DNA of 64,000 nt from Marinisporobacter sp. (GCA_025210525.1 JAOARP010000010.1:1-64000); one strand, 5' to 3'; numbered from the stretch's first letter, positions 52,796 to 63,971 are shown. Translations and numbers: made by a program. The notes: generated from the sequence alone by a model not told the origin.

Positions 52796-53215
52796 ATGAA
52801 AGATCAGCCTTATGAGAAAATCTGCATAGGAGATACAGCAAGCCTTTCAAAGGTTATTGAAGAAGAACATATTTCAAACTTTGCAGATATTTCAGGGGAT
52901 TTTAACCCCATCCATCTTGATTCTAAATTTGCTTCTAGAACCATGTTTAAAAAGAGAATTGTCCATGGGATGCTAACAAACTCACTTATTTCTGCTGTTT
53001 TAGGAACGAAATTACCTGGAATCAATACACTATATCTATCTCAAAATTCAAAATTTGTAGCCCCAGCTTATATAGGGGATGAATTAACAGCTACTGTAAA
53101 AGTAAAGGAAAAAAGAGATGATAAAAAACTCATCATCTTAGATACAATTGTCACAAATCAATCAGGAAAACAAATTTCAATTGGTGAAGCCATCGTTAAA
53201 AAGATGGATGCTTAA
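52796..53215 (+). CDS. phaJ: (R)-specific enoyl-CoA hydratase PhaJ (MaoC-like)
   Basis: A 139-aa hotdog-fold protein. The hydratase motif FADISGDFNPIHLDSKFASR carries the active-site Asp and His, and KRIVHGMLTNSLISAVLGTK follows. It supplies (R)-3-hydroxyacyl-CoA from fatty acid intermediates to the polymer synthase. AAGGAGAGAG precedes the ATG. First gene of the phaJEC operon. Confidence 0.88.
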   Translation: MKDQPYEKICIGDTASLSKVIEEEHISNFADISGDFNPIHLDSKFASRTMFKKRIVHGMLTNSLISAVLGTKLPGINTLYLSQNSKFVAPAYIGDELTATVKVKEKRDDKKLIILDTIVTNQSGKQISIGEAIVKKMDA

Positions 53216-53246
53216 CTTAAACTCAAAGATATAAGGGGGATTTTTT

Positions 53247-54314
53247 ATGTGCAAACAACAGTCAGATAACAACTTTATGAATCAATACCTTGAATTCCAA
53301 AAGAAAATGTTTCATACTTGGCAAAAAAGCTTTATGCCTAATAAAGAAGGAAAAGGTTCTGATTCTCTAACCGGAAAAAATCCAATGGATTTTTTTAATG
53401 AATGGATGCAGGCAAGTTCCAATGCCTTTTCAAAAAATATGAGCTTTATAAAAGATTATTATCCTCAAGGGAGTATGTTAGGTGCATTAGAAGCTTATCA
53501 AAACCTATATACCTTTTGGAATAACTTAACTTCCATTAATGATAAAGAAAACTTAGAAAATTTTTATGCAAATTGGCAAAAAGAATATACAAAAATATTA
53601 TCTAACCACTTTACAAACTTTTTACCTGATTCTGCACAAAAGCTATTAAAGAGTCACATGGATACCTATGAAATGTGTTTAAATACAACCAAAAGTTTTT
53701 CTACTCCATGGGTTAATAGTTTTAATGAATCTCAAGCTTTATTAGGAAGAAGCTTTATGGGTGATACAGATGCTTTCCTTAATTATGCGAAGCTTTGGAG
53801 AGAAAATTATGAAAAAACCTTTGGAAGATTTTTTGATGTTCCTGCACTAGGTCTTGGAAAAGAATCCCTTGAAAATAATTTAAAATATGCTGATGCTTTT
53901 ATCACCTATATAAATACAACAAATGAATTTTTCGTAACTCTTTATAAAGTAGGTACAGAAACAATGGAAAAGATTATGACACAGTATCAAGATATGTTAA
54001 AAAAAGGTACTCAACCAAAAACTTTTAAAGAGTTTTATGAATATTGGTGGAAAGAAAACGAAGCAGCTTATATTAATCTTTTTAGAACAGATGATTTTTC
54101 TAAGCTCCTTAGCCAAGTAGTTGATGCAGGACTTGTTTTAAAACAAAATATGGATAATTTTTTTGAAGAACAATTAGATTTTTTACCCTTTCCTAAAATG
54201 AGTGATATGAAAAGCCTTTATAAAACTGTATATGATTTAAAAAGAGAAATAAGAGGTTTAAATAGACAGATGAGCAATTTGGTGAAAAATAAGAATACCA
54301 ACGAAATAGAATAG
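53247..54314 (+). CDS. phaE: PHA synthase subunit PhaE (class III)
   Basis: A 355-aa protein with class III PhaE features: FNEWMQASSNAFSKNMSF, a helical body and a Lys/Asn-rich C-terminus. PhaE has no catalytic site of its own and forms the active complex with PhaC. Aromatic-rich TFKEFYEYWWKENEAAYINL is typical. It lies 31 bases after phaJ and 12 bases before phaC. Confidence 0.85.
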   Translation: MCKQQSDNNFMNQYLEFQKKMFHTWQKSFMPNKEGKGSDSLTGKNPMDFFNEWMQASSNAFSKNMSFIKDYYPQGSMLGALEAYQNLYTFWNNLTSINDKENLENFYANWQKEYTKILSNHFTNFLPDSAQKLLKSHMDTYEMCLNTTKSFSTPWVNSFNESQALLGRSFMGDTDAFLNYAKLWRENYEKTFGRFFDVPALGLGKESLENNLKYADAFITYINTTNEFFVTLYKVGTETMEKIMTQYQDMLKKGTQPKTFKEFYEYWWKENEAAYINLFRTDDFSKLLSQVVDAGLVLKQNMDNFFEEQLDFLPFPKMSDMKSLYKTVYDLKREIRGLNRQMSNLVKNKNTNEIE

Positions 54315-54326
54315 GAGGAATGACAT

Positions 54327-55397
54327 ATGTATTCACCGTTTGGAATTGATCTAGAAAAATCCCTTGAAGATTACTTAGACCTTCAAAAAAAATCTATAAA
54401 AGGGATAGAAAATCTCCTAGATGTAGAAGTAACAGATTCTGATGCTACACCAAAGGACCTTGTATTTTCAGAAGATAAGATGAAGCTTTATCATTATAAG
54501 CCATTAGTTAAAAAACCATGCAAAGTTCCAACTTTAATTGTTTACGCATTAGTCAATCGTCAATATATGATGGATATTCAACAAGATCGTAGTGTAATCA
54601 AAAACTTACTTAATTTGGGACTCGATATATATATTATGGATTGGGGCTATCCAACTCAAGAAGATATGTATCTTACAATGGATGATTATATCAATGAATA
54701 TATGAATAATGCTGTAGAATATATTAGAAAAACTGAAAAAGTAGATAAATTGAATCTTTTAGGCGTATGCCAAGGAGGTACTTTTTCCACTATTTATTCA
54801 TCCATTTATCCAGAAAAGGTTAGAAATTTAGTTACAATGGTTACACCTATTGATTTTTCTACAGATGAAGGTTTGTTATTTAAGTGGGGAAAACACTTAA
54901 ATATTGATAGTATGGTAGATACCTATGGTGTTTTACCTGGTGCTTTAATGAATTCTGGATATTTATTATTAAAGCCTTTTCAATTAATGTTAGATAAATA
55001 TGTAAACCTCTTTGAAAATATCGACCAACGAGAATTGGTTCAAAATTTCATGAGAATGGAAAAATGGATATTTGACAGCCCAGGGCAAGCAGGAGAAACT
55101 CTTCGTCAATTCGTAAAAGACTTATATCAAGAGAATAAGCTTATAAAAGGTACTTTAGAAGTTGGAGATAAAAAAGTTAATTTAAAAAATATCACGATGC
55201 CTGTTTTAAACATGTATGCAGAATATGATCATTTAGTGCCTCCTTCAGCAACGATTCCTTTAACAGATCATATATCTAGTAAAGATAAAGAATTATGCTC
55301 TTTTCCTGTAGGTCATATCGGTATGTATGTAAGCAGTAAATCTCAAAAACAAATGAGTCCTAAATTAGCAAAATGGTTAATGGATCGATCTAAATAA
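54327..55397 (+). CDS. phaC: Class III PHA synthase subunit PhaC
   Basis: A 356-aa alpha/beta-hydrolase-fold synthase. The catalytic cysteine is C148 in LLGVCQGGTFSTIY, the Asp is D301 in MYAEYDHLVPP and the His is H330 in PVGHIGMYV, matching the class III triad as known from Allochromatium PhaC (C149, D302, H331). With PhaE it polymerises (R)-3-hydroxyacyl-CoA into PHA granules. AGGAGG precedes the ATG. Confidence 0.93.
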   Translation: MYSPFGIDLEKSLEDYLDLQKKSIKGIENLLDVEVTDSDATPKDLVFSEDKMKLYHYKPLVKKPCKVPTLIVYALVNRQYMMDIQQDRSVIKNLLNLGLDIYIMDWGYPTQEDMYLTMDDYINEYMNNAVEYIRKTEKVDKLNLLGVCQGGTFSTIYSSIYPEKVRNLVTMVTPIDFSTDEGLLFKWGKHLNIDSMVDTYGVLPGALMNSGYLLLKPFQLMLDKYVNLFENIDQRELVQNFMRMEKWIFDSPGQAGETLRQFVKDLYQENKLIKGTLEVGDKKVNLKNITMPVLNMYAEYDHLVPPSATIPLTDHISSKDKELCSFPVGHIGMYVSSKSQKQMSPKLAKWLMDRSK

Positions 55398-55421
55398 AAA
55401 CTCCTCCTTAAATTTGAAATA

Positions 55422-55457
55422 GGTCAGGAGAGGATAAGTACTTATTCTCTCCTGACC
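55422..55457. terminator. Long perfect hairpin between phaC and purA
   Basis: A 36-base near-perfect palindrome: GGTCAGGAGAG and CTCTCCTGACC flank ATAAGTACTTAT. It lies between convergent phaC and purA; the T-runs are weak. Confidence 0.75.
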
Positions 55458-55465
55458 CTTATATT

Positions 55466-56761
<1,296 letters not shown>

Positions 56762-56921
56762 CTACCTTTAAACATTTATTTAAATAAAATTTTTATTATT
56801 TTTTCCGAACATACATATCCTATGGTATCAGAATACATCATTTTAGTCAATAAAATACGAATATTAATATCATTTTATTTGTTTTTATTCGGCGGACAAT
56901 TTATTCCTTCTCCAAATATAA

Positions 56922-56951
56922 AAAGGTACCTAAAATCTTTTAGGCACCTTT
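56922..56951 (-). terminator. Terminator after the DUF1858 gene
   Basis: AAAGGT-CCTAAAA and TTTTAGG-ACCTTT form a long stem with one mismatch and a short loop; only a short run of T follows on the minus strand. It lies four bases from the DUF1858 stop. Confidence 0.75.
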
Positions 56952-56955
56952 CTTT

Positions 56956-57165
56956 TTACTTCTCTTTATTTTCAAGATATTCATTTAAATCTTTTAGTAA
57001 AACTTCTGGATCGATTCCATGTACTACAGATACATCTGAAATACTCTCCATTGATGCTGCTGGGCATCCTAAACAAGTTAGTCCATGTCTCATGAAGATT
57101 GGAGCTAACTCTCTATCCATTTGTAATACTTCTGCTATAATCATATCTTTTGTAATTTTAGCCAT
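56956..57165 (-). CDS. DUF1858 (hydroxylamine reductase-associated type) small protein
   Basis: A 69-aa protein. The signature is LAPIFMRHGLTCLGCPAASM, with a CxGC pair that can form a disulfide or bind a metal. ATG is preceded by AAGGAGG. DUF1858 proteins occur alone or fused to reductases and are thought to have redox roles; the exact function is unknown. Confidence 0.9.
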   Translation of the reverse strand: MAKITKDMIIAEVLQMDRELAPIFMRHGLTCLGCPAASMESISDVSVVHGIDPEVLLKDLNEYLENKEK

Positions 57166-57267
57166 ATTTACATCCTCCTTTTTAATATTTTACAACAACC
57201 TATTTAACATTATACCATTTTTCGGATAAAAACAAACGACAATTTTAATTCATATTATCTGAAGATT

Positions 57268-57320
57268 TTATCCACATATCCACAGTTTTAATCCACAGTT
57301 ATGCACATTTTTGTGGGTAA
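57268..57320. promoter_or_regulatory. Cluster of five DnaA-box-like sites
   Basis: Exact TTATCCACA (57268-57276); ATATCCACA (57276-57284, one mismatch); TAATCCACA (57289-57297, one mismatch); TTATGCACA (57299-57307, fits TTATNCACA); and on the minus strand TTACCCACA (57312-57320, one mismatch). Five sites in 53 bases across the 3' end of the GNAT gene. A further exact box is at 57859-57867 inside the same gene. It may bind DnaA, but no dnaA gene or AT-rich unwinding region is seen. Confidence 0.7.
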
Positions 57321-57920
57321 GCTTTTTAGTTTATTATAAAATCCTTCTTTATCAACTTTCATGTTCACATATAAAGTTTTCTTTTTTCCACCTGAAATGA
57401 TAAATATTCTTCTCAAATAGCTATATAAGGGATTATAAAATATTTCTGAATACTGATCTTCAAATTCCTCCATAGTCTCTTTCACAATTTCAAATCCACA
57501 GCTCTTATAACACTTTATAGCTCTTTTATTAAATTTTGCTGCTCTTAATACAAGACTTTTCATCTTAAGCGTATTAAAGTAATAATCTAAAAATAGCATA
57601 ATCGCTTCTTTCCCATATCCTCTATTCATATGCTTTGCATCAAATACAATCCCTAGTTCACTTTCTCGCTTCATCCACTTCATATCTCGGATAGAGAGAT
57701 ATCCCACTACCTCGTCTTCCTTATTTTCTATAGCAAAGCTTTTTCGTTTAAGCTTCTTCGTTTTTATCCGATACCATTCATCACTTTGTTCTTCATTCAT
57801 TTTTGGAAAATTATAATGAAAATATAGTGGATCTTCATGAGTTGCCCAACATTGCATTTTATCCACATCTTCACGAAGTAATTGCCTAATCTTAATATTT
57901 TCTCCCTTTAATGCTTCCAT
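57288..57920 (-). CDS. GNAT-family N-acetyltransferase
   Basis: About 210 aa from the ATG at 57920 with GGGGTGG upstream; longer in-frame starts lack a site. It has the Acetyltransf_3 layout: IKIRQLLREDVDKM, the acetyl-CoA motif LGIVFDAKHMNRGYGKEAIM and LVLRAAKFNKRAIKCYKSCG. The substrate is unknown. Its 3' end overlaps the DnaA-box cluster. Confidence 0.87.
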   Translation of the reverse strand: MEALKGENIKIRQLLREDVDKMQCWATHEDPLYFHYNFPKMNEEQSDEWYRIKTKKLKRKSFAIENKEDEVVGYLSIRDMKWMKRESELGIVFDAKHMNRGYGKEAIMLFLDYYFNTLKMKSLVLRAAKFNKRAIKCYKSCGFEIVKETMEEFEDQYSEIFYNPLYSYLRRIFIISGGKKKTLYVNMKVDKEGFYNKLKSLPTKMCITVD

Positions 57921-58010
57921 AATCGCCACCCCTATATATAAACTTCCTATATCATTATAACTTATTATCCTAATGATTTTTATGCTTTTTGTTATAAAAA
58001 AATGTATAAA

Positions 58011-58040
58011 AAAAAGATATCTCAATAGAGATACCTTTTT
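58011..58040 (-). terminator. Terminator after the ferritin-like gene
   Basis: Minus strand AAAAAGGTATCTC pairs with GAGATATCTTTTT around TATT, followed by more T. It reaches the stop codon of the ferritin-like gene. Confidence 0.8.
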
Positions 58041-58543
58041 TACTTCTCTAATCCATCTATTAATTTTTTAAATTTATGCAAATGCTTTACTTCTTCCTTA
58101 ATCAATCTTTCTAATACAAGCTTTGTCATTTCAAATTTTGTGTTTCTTACAATAGCTTCATAGAAGAGGATGGCATCCTTTTCTGCTTGAAGACCTATCA
58201 TAAGAGCATCTTTTACACTATAGATATTTTCTAGCTTATTGCTCGTTAATCCGTTTGTATTGAAAATCGCTGTTTCACTAATAGCTTTTAAATAATCTGT
58301 AGTAAGTTCATCATATAAATATTTTGCTTCCTCTTCTTTTTCTAGCTTTTCAGCAACTCTCTCATATAAGCTTTGAAAAGTATCTTTATGTTCCATTTCT
58401 TCTGCTGCTAAATATTCAAACATTTTCTTTACATCTTCATCTTCAAATTTTGCTTCTGCTTTTTTATAAAAATCATAGCCTGCTTCTTCAATTCCTTTTG
58501 CAATCTTTAAAATCTCTAATTCACTAAAATTACTAATAGGCAT
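58040..58543 (-). CDS. Ferritin-like di-iron protein (rubrerythrin domain)
   Basis: About 167 aa. The four-helix bundle carries EEAGYDFYKKAEAKFEDEDV and EEMEHKDTFQSLYE, then GLQAEKDAILFYEAIVRN and KEEVKHLHKFKKL: two E...ExxH patterns for the iron site. No rubredoxin domain is seen. It likely helps detoxify peroxide or store iron. The ATG at 58543 has GGGAG eight bases upstream. Confidence 0.88.
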   Translation of the reverse strand: MPISNFSELEILKIAKGIEEAGYDFYKKAEAKFEDEDVKKMFEYLAAEEMEHKDTFQSLYERVAEKLEKEEEAKYLYDELTTDYLKAISETAIFNTNGLTSNKLENIYSVKDALMIGLQAEKDAILFYEAIVRNTKFEMTKLVLERLIKEEVKHLHKFKKLIDGLEK

Positions 58544-58632
58544 ATTCATATCTCCCTTCATCTCTATTCAATAAATAGTATATGGATCTTTCTTTACATA
58601 TCATTCATACCCATTAGTATTTTTTTTAAACT

Positions 58633-59967
58633 TTATTCTTCTCTATATTTGTCTAAGTTTGCAAATTTAGTAAATGGTCCAAGCCATGCTAACTCTACTG
58701 TGCCCGTTGAACCATTACGCTGTTTTGCAATAATAACCTCTCCAATATTTTTCTTTTCACTATCGTCATGATAGTATTCATCTCTATATAAAAACATAAC
58801 AATATCTGCATCCTGCTCAATGGCTCCAGATTCTCTTAAATCTGATAAAATAGGTCTATGATCCGCTCTTAACTCTGGTGCACGAGATAGCTGTGATAAG
58901 GCGATTACAGGGCAATCCATTTCTCTTGCTAACCCCTTTAGGGAACGAGAAATATTAGAAATCTCCTGCTGTCTACTTTCACTTCTTCCATCTCCAGACA
59001 TTAGCTGCAAATAATCAATTAAAACTAAATCTAATCCTTGCTCCATTTTGAGCCTTCTACACTTTGCTTTCATTTCCATAACAGTGATCCCTGGTGTATC
59101 ATCAATGAAAATCTTCGCTTGTGCTAAAGGCCCCATTGCCTTTGCTAGCTTTGGCCACTCATCTTCTGTTAAACCACCTGTTCTAATCTTTTGGATCTCT
59201 ATATGGGACTCAGAGCTTAGCATACGCTGTACAAGCTGTTCCTTTGACATCTCTAGACTAAATATAGCAACAGATGCATCTGTCTTAATGGCTGCATTTT
59301 GAGCCACATTTATAGAAAATGCCGTCTTTCCCATACTAGGTCTTGCAGCAATCAAAATCAAGTCTGATCTTTGAAGACCACTGGTTTTTCTATCTATATC
59401 TACAAAACCTGTTGTAAGTCCTGTAATACCACCCTTATTTTTATAAAGGGAATCAATCTGATCGAATGCCTCTAATAATACTTCTCGAATTCCTGTAAAT
59501 CCTTCTTGAGACTTTTTCTGAGAAATATCAAAAATATTTTTTTCTGCTAAATCTAAAATATTGTTTACTTCCTCTTCTGCTTGATATCCTTTTTCTAATA
59601 TCTCCGAAGAAGCCTTAATTAGTCGCCTTAAAATAGATTTTTCTTCAACGATCTTAGCATAATATTTAACATTCGTAGTCGTTGGTACGGCTGAAGAAAG
59701 ACTCGTTAAATAAGTAATTCCTCCAATAGCCTCTAAAGTTTGTCTTTGCCCTAATTCTTCTGATAAGGTTACTAAATCTACTGGCTCGTCTCTACTATAT
59801 AATGCAATAATAGCATCATAAATTTCTTTATGAGCTTCCTTATAAAAATCCTCTCCACGAATTAATTCTGTTGACATAACAATAGCTTCTTTGTCAAGAA
59901 TCATGGCTCCTAAAACGGACTGTTCTGCATCTATATTATGGGGTGGAACTCTTCCAAAGTGCTCCAT
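58633..59967 (-). CDS. dnaB: Replicative DNA helicase DnaB
   Basis: About 444 aa (called DnaC in Bacillus). The N-terminal domain starts GRVPPHNIDAEQSVLGAMIL; the RecA-like domain has Walker A AARPSMGKTAFSINVA and the motif LVLIDYLQLMSGDGRSESRQ, with the arginine-finger area MFLYRDEYYHDD. It unwinds DNA at the fork. The ATG at 59967 follows AGGTGATAAT. It is downstream of rplI, as in other Firmicutes near the origin. Confidence 0.96.
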   Translation of the reverse strand: MEHFGRVPPHNIDAEQSVLGAMILDKEAIVMSTELIRGEDFYKEAHKEIYDAIIALYSRDEPVDLVTLSEELGQRQTLEAIGGITYLTSLSSAVPTTTNVKYYAKIVEEKSILRRLIKASSEILEKGYQAEEEVNNILDLAEKNIFDISQKKSQEGFTGIREVLLEAFDQIDSLYKNKGGITGLTTGFVDIDRKTSGLQRSDLILIAARPSMGKTAFSINVAQNAAIKTDASVAIFSLEMSKEQLVQRMLSSESHIEIQKIRTGGLTEDEWPKLAKAMGPLAQAKIFIDDTPGITVMEMKAKCRRLKMEQGLDLVLIDYLQLMSGDGRSESRQQEISNISRSLKGLAREMDCPVIALSQLSRAPELRADHRPILSDLRESGAIEQDADIVMFLYRDEYYHDDSEKKNIGEVIIAKQRNGSTGTVELAWLGPFTKFANLDKYREE

Positions 59968-60027
59968 ATTATCACCTTTCCTCTTCATTTTATCCTATCA
60001 TCCCAAAGCTCATCTAAATCCTTATAA

Positions 60028-60056
60028 AAAGACCAGCATATCTTTTGCTGGTCTTT
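60028..60056 (-). terminator. Terminator after rplI
   Basis: AAAGACCAGCA (60028-60038) and TGCTGGTCTTT (60046-60056), then TTATAAGG on the minus strand. It lies three bases from the rplI stop and separates it from dnaB. Confidence 0.75.
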
Positions 60057-60059
60057 ACT

Positions 60060-60506
60060 CTAAACTTCTGAAATCTGTACTTGCATTTTTGCTACTACTT
60101 CTGGATAAACTTTTATCTCTACAAACATTGCTCCTAATGTTTTAAGTGGACTATCTAATTGAATCTTTCTCTTATCTATTTTAATTTTGTGTTGCTTCAT
60201 AAGTCCCTCAGCAATATCCTTTGAAGTAATAGATCCAAATAATCTTCCACCTTCTCCAGCTTTTCCTTCTAATTTAACTGTTAACTTTGAGATTTTATCT
60301 GCTAAAGCCTTAGCTTTCGCTAGTTCTTCATCTTTTTTTCTCTTTTCTGCTGCCTTTTGTTTTTCTAAAACCTTTACACTACCAGATGTAGCTTCCTTTG
60401 CAAGACCCCTTGGTATTAAAAAGTTTCTCGCATGACCATCGCTAGCATTGACTACCTCACCTTTTTTTCCTAATCCTTTTACATCCTTTACTAAAATCAC
60501 CTTCAT
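60060..60506 (-). CDS. rplI: 50S ribosomal protein L9
   Basis: A 148-aa ribosomal protein with the signature [20 protein letters not shown] and, later, [17 protein letters not shown]. It binds 23S rRNA at the L1-stalk base. Its ATG touches the gdpP stop, a translational coupling. Confidence 0.97.
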   Translation of the reverse strand: MKVILVKDVKGLGKKGEVVNASDGHARNFLIPRGLAKEATSGSVKVLEKQKAAEKRKKDEELAKAKALADKISKLTVKLEGKAGEGGRLFGSITSKDIAEGLMKQHKIKIDKRKIQLDSPLKTLGAMFVEIKVYPEVVAKMQVQISEV

Positions 60507-62497
60507 TATTCTTCACCTTCCTCAAAATATTCTTCAATTGCTTTTTCTAACATGATCTGAACTTCATCTATTTTTTTATCTCTTATTTGAGCACCTGCTA
60601 CAGTCAGATGACCTCCTCCACCAAGCTTTTCTAAAATCACTTGGACATTAATATCGCCTAAGGATCTTCCACTAATAATAATTTCTCCTTCATTTCTAAT
60701 GCCTAATACAAAGGATGCGGTAATTCCTCTGATATTAAGGAGTTCATCAGCTGCCTGCGCTGCTACTAAAGATGTATTTTCCATATCCTTCGAACACACA
60801 GATAAAGCAATGTTGTTTCCTATGCTCTTTGCATTTTTTACAACCTCAGCTATTGCTACAAAGGTTTCCAAATCATCTTGAAAGAGTTGCCGTACATTAG
60901 TTGTATCTGCTCCAGCACGTCTTAACCAAGATGCTGCTTCAAAGGTACGTACCCCTGTTTTGAAAGAAAAGTTTTTTGTATCTACGGTAATACCAGCAAG
61001 TAATGCTTCTGCTTCTATTTTTTCAATATTAATCTTATCATCCATATACTGAAGAATTTCAGCAACCAGCTCACAAGTAGAAGACGCATAAGGCTCTAAA
61101 TATGTAAGAACTGCCTTATCAATAAATTCTGCTCCTCTTCGATGATGATCAATTAACACAATTCTCTCAACTAAATCTAATGCCTTTGGACATTGAGTAA
61201 AGTTCGGTCTATGGGTATCTACTACTACAACTAACGTATCCTTACTCATACCATTTAAAAGCTCTTCACTACTAATAAATTTATACACTTCATGTTCCTT
61301 TATACTATCATATAGATTCTTTATAGCTTCATTAATACCATCTAGCACAATATATGCTTCTTTTTCTCTATTGATTGCAGCTCTATATACCCCTAAAGCT
61401 GCACCTATGCTATCCATATCAGGAAACTTATGCCCCATAATAACTACTTCTTTTGATTGGTCGATAAGCTGTCTTAAAGCATGGGCAACTACTCTTGCTT
61501 TTACTTTAGTTCTTTTTTCAACAGCTTTTGTTTTTCCTCCATAGAAATCCAAATTCTTAATTTTTTTCACAACCGCCTGATCCCCACCTCTACCTAGAGC
61601 AAGGTCCATAGCAGCTCTTGCATATTCTTCTAATTGAGCTGGATTTTTTCCATTTGCTCCAACTCCTATGCTTAAAGTAATAGGAATCTGATTCCCTACT
61701 TGAATTTCTCTTATCTCATCTAAAATAGTAAATTTCTTTGCTTCTAACATTTCTAAATATTGATTTTCTATGAAAATGATATACTTATCCTTTTGATATT
61801 TCTGGATAGCAGCGTTCATTCTCGAACCCCAAAGACCTATTCGTCTATCAATTTCAGCAATCACTAAAGGTCTATGCCCTTCCTCAGTCTTCTTTAACAC
61901 ATCATCATAATTATCTATTTCTACAAAAATAGCCACTGCTTTTTCATCATTATATTTTACTTTTAGATTTTGAAAATTAGTAATATCTATCCAATACAAC
62001 ATAATCATGTATTTTTCATCATTTGTAGATGTTCTTACTATATTATATAAAACTTTATAATGTCTACCTTTAATTGTTACCTCAACCACCATATTTTCTT
62101 GATTGTGTAAAATATTACTTACCTTAAATCCTGTAATCAAATCCTCAATATTTTTTTCAAGAAGATCCTTTGTTTCGATCATTTCTGAAAATGTAGCATT
62201 ATACCAGCTAATACTTCCATCAAATTCAATAACCGATAGAGGAATGGGCATATCTAATACAGCATATCTTGTAACAGAATCTATATTAGAAGATAAATTT
62301 TCAATATACGCAGTCCACATTTCTTCTCGATTGTTTTGAGCTTTCCAATTATAATAGACAAAATATATGAGCATCAAAATCCCCATACTACCTATCAACA
62401 TATTATAATAAGCAATAATCCCTACAAATAAAGTCATCATCCATAGATGAATCTTTGTATCAGGTATTAATAATTTAGTAAACCTTCTATTTTTCAT
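60506..62497 (-). CDS. gdpP: GdpP/YybT cyclic-di-AMP phosphodiesterase
   Basis: About 663 aa. Order: two N-terminal helices ([20 protein letters not shown]), PAS-like domain, degenerate GGDEF, then DHH/DHHA1 with [46 protein letters not shown] and the C-terminal [13 protein letters not shown]. It breaks down c-di-AMP, which controls osmolyte transport and wall homeostasis. The ATG at 62497 is preferred, with AGGAG upstream. Confidence 0.95.
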   Translation of the reverse strand: MKNRRFTKLLIPDTKIHLWMMTLFVGIIAYYNMLIGSMGILMLIYFVYYNWKAQNNREEMWTAYIENLSSNIDSVTRYAVLDMPIPLSVIEFDGSISWYNATFSEMIETKDLLEKNIEDLITGFKVSNILHNQENMVVEVTIKGRHYKVLYNIVRTSTNDEKYMIMLYWIDITNFQNLKVKYNDEKAVAIFVEIDNYDDVLKKTEEGHRPLVIAEIDRRIGLWGSRMNAAIQKYQKDKYIIFIENQYLEMLEAKKFTILDEIREIQVGNQIPITLSIGVGANGKNPAQLEEYARAAMDLALGRGGDQAVVKKIKNLDFYGGKTKAVEKRTKVKARVVAHALRQLIDQSKEVVIMGHKFPDMDSIGAALGVYRAAINREKEAYIVLDGINEAIKNLYDSIKEHEVYKFISSEELLNGMSKDTLVVVVDTHRPNFTQCPKALDLVERIVLIDHHRRGAEFIDKAVLTYLEPYASSTCELVAEILQYMDDKINIEKIEAEALLAGITVDTKNFSFKTGVRTFEAASWLRRAGADTTNVRQLFQDDLETFVAIAEVVKNAKSIGNNIALSVCSKDMENTSLVAAQAADELLNIRGITASFVLGIRNEGEIIISGRSLGDINVQVILEKLGGGGHLTVAGAQIRDKKIDEVQIMLEKAIEEYFEEGEE

Positions 62498-62529
62498 ATC
62501 TGGCACTCCTAAATCTTCTCATATTCCCT

Positions 62530-63480
62530 CTATAATTTTCTTAGATTAAACAATACATCAATAAGCCCCATTACAGCAATCATAAAAACACCACTGCCAC
62601 TCAATATAAGTAGCATATAAATAAATATTCTTAATATTTTCTTGATCTTAAAATGATTTAAAAAATAGCTCACAACAGCAAGCCCTTGTACAAAATAAAT
62701 AAGCTGGAAAATCAAAATTTCATTAATAACTAATGTTTCGAAATTTACAATACCCATATATTGCGTAATACTTGTAAGTACTGCAATCAATAAGGTTCCC
62801 ATAAAAAAGCTTTTGGGTAAACGCACCATTTTTAAAGGAGGTAATCCTTCTATTTCTGTTCCTATCCTTTTTAATATGCGTATTGCTACAACATAATTGA
62901 TATGTGCAAAAAATGCTGAGCCTATGATCATACCAGCAGGAATAGTCATGGCCATTGTTTTTATAGAAAGCTCTAATCGTTCTTCTAGTTCTTTCATTTG
63001 TTGAAGATCCATACCCATATTCTTATACATTTTCATTTGCTTCATTTGTAACTCCATAGCCATCCTCATTTGTTCTATTACTTGATTGATTACATCTACT
63101 CCAGAGATTAGCTTTACAAATGTGATAGATAAAACAAGTCCCAAAAGAGCTGCTATCATTCCTCCTGCTAATATCTTAAAAGGAGTATACTTTTTATCCA
63201 TCATATATCCCATAACAATAGCAGATCCACCTATAAATACAACCATAAACATAGTCTGTATAGGTCCTATCAAACTTACTATGACCATCGCCCAAACAAT
63301 CACTGACAATATAGTAAAATGTATTCCTTGTCTTTTCCCTAGTATCATAAAAGGTACAGGGATTAAAAAGATCACAGGCGTAAGTATTGGTATATAAATC
63401 AGCACAATAGTAAAAATACTAACCAAAGTTGCCATCAAGGCAGCTTCAACTAGCGCCCGTGTTTTTTTCTGTTTATCCAA
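62530..63480 (-). CDS. DUF2232 (YybS-like) membrane protein
   Basis: A 316-aa protein with about eight membrane segments, beginning TRALVEAALMATLVSIFTIV. YybS/DUF2232 proteins lie between rpsR and gdpP in many Firmicutes. Function unknown. The start is a TTG with GGAGTG upstream. It is followed by gdpP 32 bases later. Confidence 0.87.
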   Translation of the reverse strand: MDKQKKTRALVEAALMATLVSIFTIVLIYIPILTPVIFLIPVPFMILGKRQGIHFTILSVIVWAMVIVSLIGPIQTMFMVVFIGGSAIVMGYMMDKKYTPFKILAGGMIAALLGLVLSITFVKLISGVDVINQVIEQMRMAMELQMKQMKMYKNMGMDLQQMKELEERLELSIKTMAMTIPAGMIIGSAFFAHINYVVAIRILKRIGTEIEGLPPLKMVRLPKSFFMGTLLIAVLTSITQYMGIVNFETLVINEILIFQLIYFVQGLAVVSYFLNHFKIKKILRIFIYMLLILSGSGVFMIAVMGLIDVLFNLRKL

Positions 63481-63492
63481 ACAATATCACTC

Positions 63493-63819
63493 CTAGCTAC
63501 GATTCTTATCCATATATTGCTTCAAACTTGATAAATCTCCATGCCAATCTTCTATCTTATGTTTCTCCAAAATCCCCAATTTTATCTTATCTTCTATACG
63601 CATATCAATTCTTGTAAACGGAATCCCGAGTCTTTTTCCTAAAATATAAGTTACCATAATAATATTGGCCAAAACATCTATTAATAAATCCTGCGATCCT
63701 TTTACACCTTTTAGCAGTATTTCATAAAGAGATGCAACAGTCATAAGCAATTCACTTTTTAGCCATTCAATGGTTTTTATATTTTTAGCTATATCTATAT
63801 GATGATCCCCTAAATTCAT
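63493..63819 (-). CDS. MazG-like small protein
   Basis: A 108-aa protein. IAKNIKTIEWLKSELLMTVA and IDVLANIIMVTYILGKRLGI fit the MazG-like family, with an E-rich part (DMRIEDKIKLGILEKHKIED). Such proteins are related to nucleotide pyrophosphatases, but this one is short and its activity is untested. It lies between rpsR and DUF2232. Confidence 0.78.
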   Translation of the reverse strand: MNLGDHHIDIAKNIKTIEWLKSELLMTVASLYEILLKGVKGSQDLLIDVLANIIMVTYILGKRLGIPFTRIDMRIEDKIKLGILEKHKIEDWHGDLSSLKQYMDKNRS

Positions 63820-63944
63820 AGTTCTTATCCCCCTTTATATACATTATAGCAGATTAAACCATGTTGTATAGATATCCCATTTTACAATTTATTCACCATA
63901 CTCTATTATAATCTCTTTTTATATAATAATTCAAATAAAAAAAA

Positions 63945-63964
63945 AGAAGTGATCTCTCACTTCT
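63945..63964 (-). terminator. Terminator after rpsR
   Basis: AGAAGTGA (63945-63952) and TCACTTCT (63957-63964) with loop TCTC; nine T follow on the minus strand. A strong intrinsic terminator eight bases past the rpsR stop. Confidence 0.9.
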
Positions 63965-63971
63965 CTTATTC

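Noticed and set aside
56822-57229. Plus-strand open frame opposite the DUF1858 gene
   Set aside because: It is the opposite strand of a well-supported gene and of its terminator.
57180-57330. Region as the chromosomal origin (oriC)
   Set aside because: Only boxes are seen; there is no dnaA gene in the window and no clear AT-rich unwinding element of the usual type.
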